A DNA stretch of 64,000 nucleotides from assembly GCF_009676955.1 (NCBI RefSeq), contig NZ_CP045696.1:1176501-1240500 (forward strand). Direction: 5' to 3'. Under the pieces are notes generated by a model, which saw nothing but the letters and a program-made list of their open reading frames with translations, made no database searches and was not told the DNA's origin. The position numbers and the translations under genes are program-made. The DNA is from Sodaliphilus pleomorphus. GTDB taxonomy: Bacteria > Bacteroidota > Bacteroidia > Bacteroidales > Muribaculaceae. Positions 23,300 to 32,355 of the stretch are shown in pieces (position 1 is the stretch's first letter; each line of letters opens with the position of its first letter).

Positions 23300-25354
23300 A
23301 TGCGCAAGATTTATATGCTTTTGGCGCTGGCTGCGCTGCCCGTGATGGCCTGGGCAGCAGGATGGCCGGCAAACTACGGGGGCGTGATGCTGCAAGGCTT
23401 CTACTGGGACTCCTACGACGACACCTACTGGCCCACACTCGAGTCGCAGGCCGGCGAACTGTCGCCCTACTTCAGCCTCGTGTGGATACCGCAGAGCGGC
23501 AACTGCGGCGGCACCTCGATGGGCTACGACGATCTGTACTGGTTCAGCAACTACAACAGCTCGTTTGGCAACGAGCAGCAGCTGCGCTCGCTCATCAGCA
23601 CGTTCAAGAGCAAGGGCATAGGCACCATTGCCGACGTGGTGATCAACCACCGCAAGACCCCCAGCGACTGGTTCACCTTCCCCACCGAGACCTACAACGG
23701 CGTGACCTACGCAATGACCGCGGCCGACATTTGCGCCAACGACGACGGCGGCGCAACGGCCACGCAGGCTGCCAAGCAGGGCGTGACCCTGTCGGGCAAC
23801 AACGACACGGGCGAAGACTGGAGCGGCATGCGCGACCTCGACCACAAGAGCGCCAATGTGCAGACCATCGTGAAGGCCTACCTGGGCTTTCTGCTCAACG
23901 ACCTGGGCTACACGGGCTTTCGCTACGACATGGTGAAGGGCTACGACGGCTCGTTTACGGGTCTCTACAACAGTGCCTCGCAACCGGCCTTCTCGGTGGG
24001 CGAGTACTGGGACGGCAACCCCGACAAGGTGATCGACTGGCTCAACGCGACCAAGGTGGGCGGCACGATCATGAGCGCAGCCTTCGACTACCCGTTCCGC
24101 TACACCGTGCGCGATGCCATCAACAAGGGCAACTGGGCCAGCCTGAGCGGCACCACGCTCGCCTCGCAGTCGGCCTACCGCCAGTATGCCGTGACCTTCA
24201 TCGAGAACCACGACACCGAGTATCGCTCGTCGAGCGCGCCCCAGGACCCCATCAAGAAGGACACCCTGGCCGCCAACGCCTACTTGCTGGCCATGCCTGG
24301 CACCCCATGCGTCTTCCTGAAGCACTGGCAGGACTACAAGCAAGAAATAAAAGGCATGATCGACGCCCGCAAGCTGGCCGGCATCACCAACACCAGCACC
24401 TATGTGAACTACAAGAGCGCAGCCACCTACTATGCCGTGAAGGTGAACGGCGACCATTGCCACCTCATGGCGGCAGTGGGCCCCGGCGTGGGAGCCGTCA
24501 CCTCGTCGCAGTACACCGAGATCATGAGCGGCTATCACTATAAGTACTTCCTCGAGAAAACGGCCGAGACGGCCTGGATCGACAAGGCCGACGGCGAGTA
24601 CAGCGACGCCTTCGACGCCCGGCTCACGGCCGTGAGTGCCACCAGTGGCGCCACCGTGGTCTACACCACCGACGGCACCGAGCCCACCGCCAGCAGCACC
24701 CAGGTGCAGAGCGGCGCAACGGTGCACATCGACAAGGCCTGCACCCTCAAGGCCGGTCTGCTCAAGGGCGGCAAGGTGAGCGGCATCGTGACCCGCAGCT
24801 ACACCTTCAAGGCCCCCGACGACTTCAAGCCCTACACCTTCAACGTGTATCTCGAGGACCCCACCGCCAGCCCCAACAACTGGAGCGCCGTGTACTACTA
24901 CTCGTGGGACAGCAACAGCAGCGCCCAGCAAGACGGCAACTGGCCCGGCACGGCCGCCACGGCCACCAAGGTGGTGAAAGGCACCAAGTTCTACTACCGC
25001 ACCTACACCAAGACGAGCCGCAACTACTACATCAACTTCGTGTTCAACCAGGGCGGAGCTACGGCCGGTACCCACCAGACGGTCGACGTGCAGCGCGTGA
25101 AGGGCGATGCCTACTTCAAGGTGACCACGCAAACCAACAAATATGAAGTAGAGGACGTCACCAGCCAGTATGCCGGCACGGCGGGCGACATCAACGACGA
25201 CGGTGTGGTGAACGTGACCGACGTGACCGCCCTGATCAACGTGATACTGGGCACCGCCAGCTACAGCGACGCCACCTGCGACCTCAACGGCGACGGCCAG
25301 GTGAATGTGACCGACGTGACCACGCTCATCAACGTGATACTGGCCGGCAACTAA
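23300..25354 (+). CDS. Secreted alpha-amylase (GH13) with starch-binding and dockerin-like modules
   Basis: This 684-residue enzyme is predicted to hydrolyse starch outside the cell. The order is: signal peptide (about 1-19); GH13 barrel with VVINHRKT, nucleophile GFRYDMVKGY, acid/base GEYWDG and FIENHDTEYR; a chitobiase/Ig-like segment (VVYTTDGTEPTASSTQ, about 440-510); a CBM26-like starch-binding domain (FNVYLEDP ... YYYSWDSN ... NYYINFVFNQGG, about 515-620); and a C-terminal dockerin-like pair (GDINDDGVVNVTDVTALIN, CDLNGDGQVNVTDVTTLIN). It begins a two-gene unit with the GH53 enzyme 38 bp downstream. The amylase resembles the calcium-dependent plant-like and liquefying type. Confidence 0.92.
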   Translation: MRKIYMLLALAALPVMAWAAGWPANYGGVMLQGFYWDSYDDTYWPTLESQAGELSPYFSLVWIPQSGNCGGTSMGYDDLYWFSNYNSSFGNEQQLRSLISTFKSKGIGTIADVVINHRKTPSDWFTFPTETYNGVTYAMTAADICANDDGGATATQAAKQGVTLSGNNDTGEDWSGMRDLDHKSANVQTIVKAYLGFLLNDLGYTGFRYDMVKGYDGSFTGLYNSASQPAFSVGEYWDGNPDKVIDWLNATKVGGTIMSAAFDYPFRYTVRDAINKGNWASLSGTTLASQSAYRQYAVTFIENHDTEYRSSSAPQDPIKKDTLAANAYLLAMPGTPCVFLKHWQDYKQEIKGMIDARKLAGITNTSTYVNYKSAATYYAVKVNGDHCHLMAAVGPGVGAVTSSQYTEIMSGYHYKYFLEKTAETAWIDKADGEYSDAFDARLTAVSATSGATVVYTTDGTEPTASSTQVQSGATVHIDKACTLKAGLLKGGKVSGIVTRSYTFKAPDDFKPYTFNVYLEDPTASPNNWSAVYYYSWDSNSSAQQDGNWPGTAATATKVVKGTKFYYRTYTKTSRNYYINFVFNQGGATAGTHQTVDVQRVKGDAYFKVTTQTNKYEVEDVTSQYAGTAGDINDDGVVNVTDVTALINVILGTASYSDATCDLNGDGQVNVTDVTTLINVILAGN

Positions 25355-25392
25355 GGTCCCGAGCACACACACCCACTTTTCCCACTTTCATC

Positions 25393-26697
25393 ATGACAAA
25401 ATTCAAGCACATGACGGCCCTTGCGGTCCTGCTCACAATTGCAACCAGCGGCGCCCACGCGGGCGCCGCTGGCGACATCAACAGCGACGGCCAGGTGAAC
25501 GTGACCGACGTGACCACGCTGGTCAACAAGGTGCTGGGCACCGCCAGCTACAGCGACGACGCCACCTGCGACCTCAACGGCGACGGCCAGGTGAACGTGA
25601 CCGACGTGACCACGCTGGTCAACACCATCCTGGGGGGCGGCGGGCACGACATGAGACTCGTGGGCGGCGACATCTCGATGCTGCCCCGCCACGAGGCAGC
25701 CGGGGCCAAGTACTACGGCAGCGCCGGGCTGGTGAGCGACATGATAGCCTACTACAAGAGCGCAGGCTGGAACGCCATGCGCGTGCGCCTCTTTGTCGAC
25801 CCGTCGCAGGCCCCTGCAGCCCACCGGCAAGAGGGCGTGGTGCAGGATCTGCCCTATGTTGAAGCACTGGGGCGGCGCATCAAGGAGGCCGGCATGCAGC
25901 TGGTGCTCGACTTCCACTACAGCGACACCTGGGCCGACCCTGGCAAGCAGACCATGCCCAGCCGCTGGAGCAGCATCGGCTCGCCCGCACAGATTGCCGA
26001 CTCGGTATATGCCTACACCGTGGCCTCGCTGCAAGCCCTGGCGGCTGCCGGCGCCACTCCCGACTATGTGCAGGTGGGCAACGAGATCACCTATGGCATG
26101 CTGTGGCCCACGGGGCACTGCTGGCCCACGGGCGAGGGCGTCGACGGCGGGTCGTGGGACAACCTGGCACGCTATCTCAAGGCAGGATGCCGTGCCGTGC
26201 GCGAGGTGTGTCCGCAGGCCAAGATCATCATCCACACCGAGCTGAGCAAGATGGACAACGCCACCCACTTTTACAGCCAGGCCCAGGCCCGAGGCATCGA
26301 CTACGACATCATAGGGCTCAGCTACTACCCTGCCTATCACGGCACCATACCGGCCTTGAGCCAGGAGCTCGACACGCTCGAGAGCCGTTTCCCGGCCAAG
26401 CCCATCGTGCTCGCCGAGCTGGGCTACTCCTATGCCTGGCCTCTGGGCGGCACGCAGCACGACCTCACGGCCACCTACCCCTACACCGAGGCCGGCCAGG
26501 CCCAGCTGGCTGCCGACCTCGTCGACTGCCTGCACGCCCGCCACAGCCACGTGAAGGGCCTGCTGTGGTGGTGGCCCGAGCAAAACGAGTGTGGCAACAC
26601 CGGCACGCAGGTCACCAGCAGCTGGTGGAACGCCAGCCTGGTCGACAGCCGCAACGGCCACATCGAGCAAGCCACCTATGAGCTGGGCAAGTTTTAG
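25393..26697 (+). CDS. Endo-beta-1,4-galactanase (GH53) with N-terminal dockerin-like module
   Basis: This 434-residue secreted enzyme is predicted to cut beta-1,4-galactan side chains of pectin. A signal peptide (about 1-27, ending near GAHAGA) is followed by a dockerin-like pair (GDINSDGQVNVTDVTTLVN, CDLNGDGQVNVTDVTTLVN). The GH53 barrel then has MRVRLFVDP, acid/base in QVGNEITYGMLWP, and nucleophile in VLAELGYSYAWP. An N-terminal dockerin is unusual. Its DNA is almost the same as the C-terminal dockerin of the upstream amylase, so the module was probably duplicated across the gene boundary. Confidence 0.92.
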   Translation: MTKFKHMTALAVLLTIATSGAHAGAAGDINSDGQVNVTDVTTLVNKVLGTASYSDDATCDLNGDGQVNVTDVTTLVNTILGGGGHDMRLVGGDISMLPRHEAAGAKYYGSAGLVSDMIAYYKSAGWNAMRVRLFVDPSQAPAAHRQEGVVQDLPYVEALGRRIKEAGMQLVLDFHYSDTWADPGKQTMPSRWSSIGSPAQIADSVYAYTVASLQALAAAGATPDYVQVGNEITYGMLWPTGHCWPTGEGVDGGSWDNLARYLKAGCRAVREVCPQAKIIIHTELSKMDNATHFYSQAQARGIDYDIIGLSYYPAYHGTIPALSQELDTLESRFPAKPIVLAELGYSYAWPLGGTQHDLTATYPYTEAGQAQLAADLVDCLHARHSHVKGLLWWWPEQNECGNTGTQVTSSWWNASLVDSRNGHIEQATYELGKF

Positions 26698-26770
26698 CAG
26701 CCGCCTGGCACTCAGGCCGTGAAAAAGCGCACCGACCGCGGCCTGAAACAAAAAAAAACGGAGGAAAAGG

Positions 26771-26802
26771 GTTGACAAACGCCTCGCAATGTTGTACTTT
26801 TG
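26771..26802 (+). promoter_or_regulatory. Promoter of the DUF3098-uppP-truB-queA unit
   Basis: GTTG at 26771-26774, 20-bp spacer, TACTTTTG at 26795-26802; the first gene starts at 26889. Confidence 0.65.
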
Positions 26803-26888
26803 CAGTCGATTATGTTATGGTGCACAGTGTGCACTCACCACAACAGGTTTGGTTAGCACAGCACTTTATTTAGAGCTCAAAATATATT

Positions 26889-27197
26889 ATGGCTAAAGAA
26901 ACAACAAAGGCACAGCCACAAAAGCAAGTGCCGCAACAATCGAAAAGCGTTTTTCCACTCGACAAAATCAACCTTGTGCTCATCGCGATATGCATTGTGC
27001 TCATCGCCGTGGGATTTGCCTTGATGGGCGGCAGTGCCAATGAGGGCAGCAATTTCAACTACGACATCTTCTCGACACGCCGCACCGTGGTGGGTCCCAC
27101 CATCGCCCTGCTGGGCTTTGTGCTCATGATCGTAGCCATCATGTACAAGAAAAAAGGCAACAACAAGCCCAACGACGCCAGCTCGGAGCAGGCATAA
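26889..27197 (+). CDS. DUF3098 family membrane protein
   Basis: This 102-residue protein has a Gln/Lys-rich N-terminus, two transmembrane helices (about residues 30-50 and 73-92) and the family segment FALMGGSANEGSNFNYDIFS between them. DUF3098 genes precede uppP in Bacteroidota, as here (46 bp), often after ftsX. The role is not established; context suggests cell-envelope biogenesis. Confidence 0.88.
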   Translation: MAKETTKAQPQKQVPQQSKSVFPLDKINLVLIAICIVLIAVGFALMGGSANEGSNFNYDIFSTRRTVVGPTIALLGFVLMIVAIMYKKKGNNKPNDASSEQA

Positions 27198-27243
27198 CGC
27201 TGCCCACTATATATTATATATATATACACACACATAGCACTTA

Positions 27244-28098
27244 ATGGATTTATTTCAAACGATAGTCATAGCCATCGTTGAGGGCTTGACCGAATTTTTG
27301 CCCGTGTCGTCGACGGGCCACATGATCATTGCTCAGAACCTGCTGAACGTTGAGAGCACCGACTTTGTCAAGGCGTTCACAGTCATCATCCAGTTTGGCG
27401 CCATCCTCTCGGTGGTGTGCCTCTACTGGAAGCGTTTCTTCCGTCTCAACCACGCACCGGCACCCGAGGGCAGCACGCGCTTGCAGCAGTTGCTGCACAA
27501 GTGGGATTTCTACTGGAAGCTGCTGGTGGCCTTCATCCCAGCCATGGTGCTGGGCGGCCTGCTCAACGGGGTTATCGAGGACTTGCTGGGCAATGTCGTG
27601 GTGGTGGCAGTGATGCTTGTGCTGGGCGGCGTGTTTATGCTCTTCTGCGACAAGTGGTTCAATCACGGGTCCGACACGACCCCCTTGACCGAGAAACGTG
27701 CCTTCAACATCGGCCTGTGCCAGTGCCTGTCGATGATACCAGGCACCAGTCGCAGCATGGCAACCATCGTGGGCGGCATGGCCAATGGCCTGTCGCGCAA
27801 GCGAGCTGCCGAGTTCTCGTTTTTTCTGGCAGTGCCCACCATGCTTGCTGCCACCTGCCTGGAGGTGTTGAAGATGATACTCAAGGGCGAGTTTGCCAGC
27901 ATGGCCGGTTCCGACAACGTCTTCACGCTGGTGCTGGGCAGCGTCATCGCCTTTGTAGTGGCCATGCTGGCCATGAAATGGTTTGTGGGTTTTATCACCA
28001 AGTATGGATTCAAGGCCTTCGGTTGGTACCGCATCATCGTGGGCGGCATCATCCTCATCCTCTTGCTCACCGGCCACTCGCTGGCCATGGTAGACTAA
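27244..28098 (+). CDS. uppP: Undecaprenyl-diphosphatase
   Basis: UppP (BacA) dephosphorylates undecaprenyl diphosphate to recycle the lipid carrier for peptidoglycan and surface polysaccharides, and gives bacitracin tolerance. The 284-residue polytopic protein has the conserved EGLTEFLPVSSTGHMII motif at residues 14-30 and the second active-site loop PGTSRSMATIVGGMANGLSR near residue 165. It is 12 bp upstream of truB in the same unit. Confidence 0.95.
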   Translation: MDLFQTIVIAIVEGLTEFLPVSSTGHMIIAQNLLNVESTDFVKAFTVIIQFGAILSVVCLYWKRFFRLNHAPAPEGSTRLQQLLHKWDFYWKLLVAFIPAMVLGGLLNGVIEDLLGNVVVVAVMLVLGGVFMLFCDKWFNHGSDTTPLTEKRAFNIGLCQCLSMIPGTSRSMATIVGGMANGLSRKRAAEFSFFLAVPTMLAATCLEVLKMILKGEFASMAGSDNVFTLVLGSVIAFVVAMLAMKWFVGFITKYGFKAFGWYRIIVGGIILILLLTGHSLAMVD

Positions 28099-28110
28099 AG
28101 ACGAAAGCAC

Positions 28111-28965
28111 ATGCTCAATCCCATAGCAGGAGAAATATTCTATATCGACAAGCCGCTGCAATGGACCTCGTTTGCCGTGGTCAAGAAGATACGCAGCTGC
28201 CTGCGCAGCCACTTGGGCACCAGCAATGTGCGAGTGGGCCACGCCGGCACGCTCGACCCGCTGGCCAGCGGGGTGCTCATCGTGTGCACCGGCCGCAAGA
28301 CCAAGATGATAGAGCAGCTGCAGGGCGGCGTGAAGGAGTATATCGCCCACGTGCGTGTGGGTCAAACCACGCCCTCCTACGACATGGAGACCGAGGTCGA
28401 CGCCACCTATCCCTGGCAGCACATCACCCGTGAGCAGGTAGAGCGCGTGCTGCGCGAGCAGTTTACCGGCACCATCGAGCAAGTGCCGCCCCGCTACAGT
28501 GCCTGCAAGGTCGAGGGCACGCCAGCCTATGTGCTGGCACGCAAGGGCGAGAACGTCGATATCAAAGCCAAGACACTGGTCATCGACGAGATTGAGCTGC
28601 TCGAGTGCGGCCTGCCCGCCGAGCCCACCATCACGCTCAGGGTGGTGTGCAGCAAGGGCACCTACATACGCGCCCTGGCCCGCGACATAGGGCAGGCCCT
28701 GGGCAGCGGCGCCCACCTCACAGCCTTGCGCCGCACCCGTGTGGGAAACGTGAGGGTAGACAGTTGCCAGCAGCTCGACGACCTCATCGCCTGGCTCGAC
28801 AAGCAAGACTACGTGATGCCCGACCAGGCCGAGGAGCAACGCCTCGAGCAGGAGCGCATCGACAACCGCAAGCGCATGGCGGCCATCAAGGCAGCCCGGC
28901 GCGCCCGCGAGCAGGCCAAGCAGGCTCGCGTGTCGCAATTGAAATCGCCGTCAGGCGAACTGTAA
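28111..28965 (+). CDS. truB: tRNA pseudouridine(55) synthase
   Basis: TruB makes pseudouridine 55 in the T-loop of tRNAs. The 284-residue protein contains the catalytic aspartate in [14 protein letters not shown] (near residue 48), [11 protein letters not shown] near residue 130, and [12 protein letters not shown] near residue 183. A basic C-terminal tail of about 50 residues ([20 protein letters not shown]) may assist RNA binding. queA follows 44 bp downstream. Confidence 0.96.
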   Translation: MLNPIAGEIFYIDKPLQWTSFAVVKKIRSCLRSHLGTSNVRVGHAGTLDPLASGVLIVCTGRKTKMIEQLQGGVKEYIAHVRVGQTTPSYDMETEVDATYPWQHITREQVERVLREQFTGTIEQVPPRYSACKVEGTPAYVLARKGENVDIKAKTLVIDEIELLECGLPAEPTITLRVVCSKGTYIRALARDIGQALGSGAHLTALRRTRVGNVRVDSCQQLDDLIAWLDKQDYVMPDQAEEQRLEQERIDNRKRMAAIKAARRAREQAKQARVSQLKSPSGEL

Positions 28966-29009
28966 AAAAAAGAAACGGAAAACAACATCACACGTATTTA
29001 TATTTTTAT

Positions 29010-30092
29010 ATGAAACTCTCTGAATTCGGTTTTAGCCTTCCCCAAGAGCTCATTGCCTCCAAGCCCTTGGAATTTAAGACAGAAACAGGCAAACTGGTGA
29101 TACTGCGCGACCAGTGCCGCTTGCTCGTGCTTCACCGCAAGACTGGTGAAATCGAGCACAAAACCTTCACCAACGTCGTCGACTACTTCGACGACAAAGA
29201 CATGTTTGTCTTCAACGACACCCGCGTGTTTCCCGCCAAGCTCTACGGCAACAAGGAGAAGACCGGTGCCAAGATAGAGGTGTTCCTGCTGCGCGAGCTC
29301 AACGAGGAGCACAAGCTGTGGGACGTGCTCGTGGAGCCGGCCCGCAAGATACGCATAGGCAACAAGCTCTACTTCGGGCTCGACGACTCGATGGTGGCCG
29401 AGGTGATCGACAACACCACCTCGCGCGGCCGCACGCTGCGCTTCCTCTACGACGGGCCGCACGACGAATTCAAGCAAAACCTCTTTGCCCTGGGCCACAC
29501 CCCGCTGCCCTACTACATCAAGCGCGAGCCCGAGCCCGAGGACGAAGAGCGCTACCAGACCATCTTTGCCCGCAACGAAGGTGCCGTCGTGGCTCCGGCC
29601 GCCGGTCTGCACTTCTCGCGCGAGCTCATGAAACGCATGGAAATCAAGGGCATCGACGCCCGCTTCCTCACCCTGCACATCGGCCTTGGCAGCTATCGCG
29701 ACATCGATGTGGAAGACCTCACCAAGCACCGCATGGACAGTGAGCAGCTCGAGGTGAGCGAGCAGCTGGCCGAGGAGGTGAACAGCGCGCGCGATGCCGG
29801 CCGCAAGATATGCGCCATAGGCACCAGCGTGTTGCGCGCCATGGAGAGCACCGTGGGCATGAACGGCCACATCAAGCCCTTCAGCGGCTGGACCAACAAG
29901 TTTATCTTCCCGCCCTACGACTTCTCGACTGCCGATGCCCTGGTCACCAACTTCCACATGCCCTACAGCGTGATGCTCATGCTCACGGCAGCATTCGGCG
30001 GCTACGACCAGGTGATGGACGCCTATCAGACCGCAGTGAAAGAGAAATACCAGTTTGGTGCCTACGGCGACGCCATGCTCATCGTCGACTGA
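29010..30092 (+). CDS. queA: S-adenosylmethionine:tRNA ribosyltransferase-isomerase
   Basis: QueA transfers the ribosyl part of SAM to preQ1 in tRNA to form epoxyqueuosine. The 360-residue protein starts [20 protein letters not shown] and contains [15 protein letters not shown]. Also present are [14 protein letters not shown] and [14 protein letters not shown], and later [12 protein letters not shown]. The start at 29010 is set by homology; a longer frame only overlaps truB. The convergent GYF_2 operon shares the strong terminator at 30214-30248. Confidence 0.96.
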   Translation: MKLSEFGFSLPQELIASKPLEFKTETGKLVILRDQCRLLVLHRKTGEIEHKTFTNVVDYFDDKDMFVFNDTRVFPAKLYGNKEKTGAKIEVFLLRELNEEHKLWDVLVEPARKIRIGNKLYFGLDDSMVAEVIDNTTSRGRTLRFLYDGPHDEFKQNLFALGHTPLPYYIKREPEPEDEERYQTIFARNEGAVVAPAAGLHFSRELMKRMEIKGIDARFLTLHIGLGSYRDIDVEDLTKHRMDSEQLEVSEQLAEEVNSARDAGRKICAIGTSVLRAMESTVGMNGHIKPFSGWTNKFIFPPYDFSTADALVTNFHMPYSVMLMLTAAFGGYDQVMDAYQTAVKEKYQFGAYGDAMLIVD

Positions 30093-30213
30093 GGATTGCG
30101 TGTGTGTGTCGCCCTCAGGCATTGCAGGCGGCACAGCAACGGCAGCACATCTACCTCGAAGGTTTATAGGTGATTCTTCGGGCAGTAGCTGCCAATTGAC
30201 ACGGTATTGAAAA

Positions 30214-30248
30214 AAGTGACTTCCTCGATAGCGATGAGGAAGTCACTT
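30214..30248. terminator. Bidirectional terminator between queA and the GYF_2 operon
   Basis: AAGTGACTTCCTC and GAGGAAGTCACTT form a perfect 13-bp stem with a 9-nt loop; GTGTTTTT follows on the plus strand and AAAA precedes it, giving a U-run on the minus strand. Confidence 0.88.
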
Positions 30249-30310
30249 GTGTTTTTGCAGTTGGCCTTGTTCGCAGCTTTGAGCGCTGTAGCCATGTGTG
30301 AGGGTGCGAC

Positions 30311-31018
30311 TCAGTACTTGGGCGACTTGCCCCAGCGGTTTTTCTCCTTGAGCGAGTCCTGACAGTGCCAGTTGAGCACCATCACCCAGCCCACGACGGG
30401 AAGCAGCACCCACAGCAGCTTCAAGCCGCTCTGGCCCATGTCGTGAAGGCGCCTCACGCCCGACGACACCATGGGCACAAGCAGCAGTAGCGAGACGATA
30501 GAGCCCGTGATGCCGTGGTGCTTGAAGGTGAGCCCCAAGTTCCAGTCGATGATGGCCGTGACCAGGTTGGCCAGCAGCACAATGAGGAGGAACTTCCAGT
30601 ACTCGGAACGGCGAGCCCGCCCCTTGAAGTCGAAATAGTGGCGCAGGGCCGACGTCAAGGCCTGCTTGTAGGTGAGCGAGGTGTCGGTAGCAGGACGGTG
30701 CCACACCGCGGCAGGCCGAGGGGCACGGCGCTTGGGTCGTGGCGCGGTCATGACTTTGGGTTGCTGAGCAGGCCGCTTTGCGCGCGGAGCTTGCTGAGGC
30801 CGCGGGGCTGCATGAGCGGCTACTGGCTGCGCGCCTGCCGCCCGCTTCTGCACTGGCGGATAGAGCAGTTGCATCAAGGCCGGCACCCGATAGGCCGGAG
30901 CCCAGTTGCTCATCGTCTTGCACCACACCAGTGTCGACCGCTGCAAGCCGTGACTCAACAGGTCGTTTTCCTCAAAAGGGCCCAGCTGCTGCCCATCGAT
31001 GTGCATGTAATACTTCAT
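30311..31018 (-). CDS. GYF_2 / DUF805 membrane protein
   Basis: This 235-residue protein has an N-terminal GYF_2 domain (MKYYMHIDGQQLGPFEENDL ... LVWCKTMSNWAPA). An Ala/Pro/Arg-rich linker covers about residues 55-110, and a DUF805 domain has the KGRARRSEYWKF signature and four transmembrane helices ending GVRRLHDMGQSG. DUF805 is an uncharacterised inner-membrane family. It is the last of three tandem GYF_2 genes on the minus strand, 68 bp after its neighbour. Function unknown; the shared GYF_2 head suggests a common partner. Confidence 0.85.
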   Translation of the reverse strand: MKYYMHIDGQQLGPFEENDLLSHGLQRSTLVWCKTMSNWAPAYRVPALMQLLYPPVQKRAAGAQPVAAHAAPRPQQAPRAKRPAQQPKVMTAPRPKRRAPRPAAVWHRPATDTSLTYKQALTSALRHYFDFKGRARRSEYWKFLLIVLLANLVTAIIDWNLGLTFKHHGITGSIVSLLLLVPMVSSGVRRLHDMGQSGLKLLWVLLPVVGWVMVLNWHCQDSLKEKNRWGKSPKY

Positions 31019-31086
31019 TTTTCTTCTATCTCCCGTGTTACTCTATTTTTTCTATTTATTATTTAGCTAAATTCAAGATACATCAT

Positions 31087-31563
31087 TTACAGTTGCCCGA
31101 TGAGTACGGCACCAAAAAAGACTGCCACATAGACCAGCACAATCGCACCACTGCTCACGGCACTCGCTATAGCCCAATTGCGAGCAGCTCGGCTGGCTGC
31201 ACGTGCCTCGGCATAGTTGCCTTGATAGTAGAGGCTGCTCACTTGCGAAGCCTTGACAATGCTCACAATACCAAACGGCATGCAGCACAGCAACGTCGCC
31301 AGTATGGCCCACACCAAGTAGGTGTCGGGCATTGCTGGCCGCTGCGGTTGCGGCCCGTAGCCGGGCTGAGGTTGCTGCTGGTAGGTGGGAGGCTGCTGGC
31401 TCGGGGGCAGCAGGTGGCTCAACTCGGGCACCTGGCTGGCTGCCACCCAGTCGGGCATGCCCTCGCGCCACACCATCGTCGAGGCCGTGAGACCATGGCT
31501 CAGCAGCTCGCTTTCCTCAAAGGGACCCAGCTGCTGGCCGCCTGTGTGCATGTAGTATTTCAT
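31087..31563 (-). CDS. GYF_2 / CD225 membrane protein
   Basis: This 158-residue protein combines a GYF_2 domain (residues 1-50; MVWREGMPDWVAASQVPEL), a Gln/Pro-rich linker and a CD225 unit with two helices (TYLVWAILATLLCCMPFGIVS and the final hydrophobic stretch) joined by KASQVSSLYYQGNYAEARAA. The GYF_2 coding DNA (about 31390-31490) is almost identical to that of the upstream paralogue (about 31970-32062), pointing to recent duplication or gene conversion. Operon position: second of three. Confidence 0.85.
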   Translation of the reverse strand: MKYYMHTGGQQLGPFEESELLSHGLTASTMVWREGMPDWVAASQVPELSHLLPPSQQPPTYQQQPQPGYGPQPQRPAMPDTYLVWAILATLLCCMPFGIVSIVKASQVSSLYYQGNYAEARAASRAARNWAIASAVSSGAIVLVYVAVFFGAVLIGQL

Positions 31564-31611
31564 CGTTCACTTTGTAGTATCAAAACGTGTTGAAGGGGCA
31601 TCAATGCAAGA

Positions 31612-32133
31612 CTAAAAGTCGGAGCCTGCAAGCGCTGCCGTGCCCAGCAATCCAATACCCGCGATTTGGAGTAAGATGACAATGATCGAAAGCACAACGC
31701 CCACAATGGCGCTCCAAATGGCCCACTTCTTGGCTGCCTCGCTGGCTGCCACGGCCTCCTGATAGCGTCCCTGGCTGTAGAGGCTGCTCACTTGCGAGGC
31801 CTTGACAATGCTCACAATGCCAAACGGCAGGCAGCAAAACACGGTCACCAGCACGGCCCACACCATGTAGGTGTCGGGCATGGGAGGCTGAACGCCATAA
31901 GGCTGCTGCGGCCCGTAACCTGGTTGCGGTCCGTAACCTGATTGCGGCTGGTAGCTGGGAGGCTGCTGGCTCGGGGGCAGCAGGTGGCTCAACTCGGGCA
32001 CCTGGCTGGCTGCCACCCAGTCGGGCATGCCCTCGCGCCACACCATCGTCGAGGCCGTGAGGCCGTGACTCGGCAACTCGTTTTCTTCATAGGGGCCCAC
32101 TTGCTGGCCGCCGATGTGCATGTAGTATTTCAT
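31612..32133 (-). CDS. GYF_2 / CD225 membrane protein
   Basis: This 173-residue protein starts MKYYMHIGGQQVGPYEENEL; an in-frame ATG ten codons upstream (32163) gives an extension not shared by its paralogues, so 32133 is preferred. GYF_2 domain, linker of YGPQPGYG/YGPQQPYG repeats, then a CD225 unit (TYMVWAVLVTVFCCLPFGIVS ... KASQVSSLYSQGRYQEAVAA) with a final helix. It is the first gene of the three-gene cluster. Function is unknown. Confidence 0.84.
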   Translation of the reverse strand: MKYYMHIGGQQVGPYEENELPSHGLTASTMVWREGMPDWVAASQVPELSHLLPPSQQPPSYQPQSGYGPQPGYGPQQPYGVQPPMPDTYMVWAVLVTVFCCLPFGIVSIVKASQVSSLYSQGRYQEAVAASEAAKKWAIWSAIVGVVLSIIVILLQIAGIGLLGTAALAGSDF

Positions 32134-32355
32134 ACTTGGAATCGTTTTAGAAAAAAAACACAATGCGTAAGCTCGCGTTACAAAGGTGACAATTTTTATT
32201 CAATATTGCAACTATTGTGTCTAAAAATACCGCTCACCCCTTAAAAAATGCTGTCAAGACGCAACATGCCGCACCAAGGAGTATGACCCAGTGGCGCGGC
32301 ACGTTGAGTATATATCATAGGCTGATGGCTGCTGCTTCAACCTGTAAGCAAGCCA

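Noticed and set aside
23300..26697. Cellulosome-type complex
   Set aside because: Dockerin-like modules are present on three secreted proteins, but no cohesin or scaffoldin gene is visible and such modules are common in Bacteroidota without cellulosomes.
26710..26760. Terminator after the galactanase gene
   Set aside because: CAGGCCG/CGGCCTG can pair, but an A-run rather than a T-run follows on the coding strand and the loop is long.
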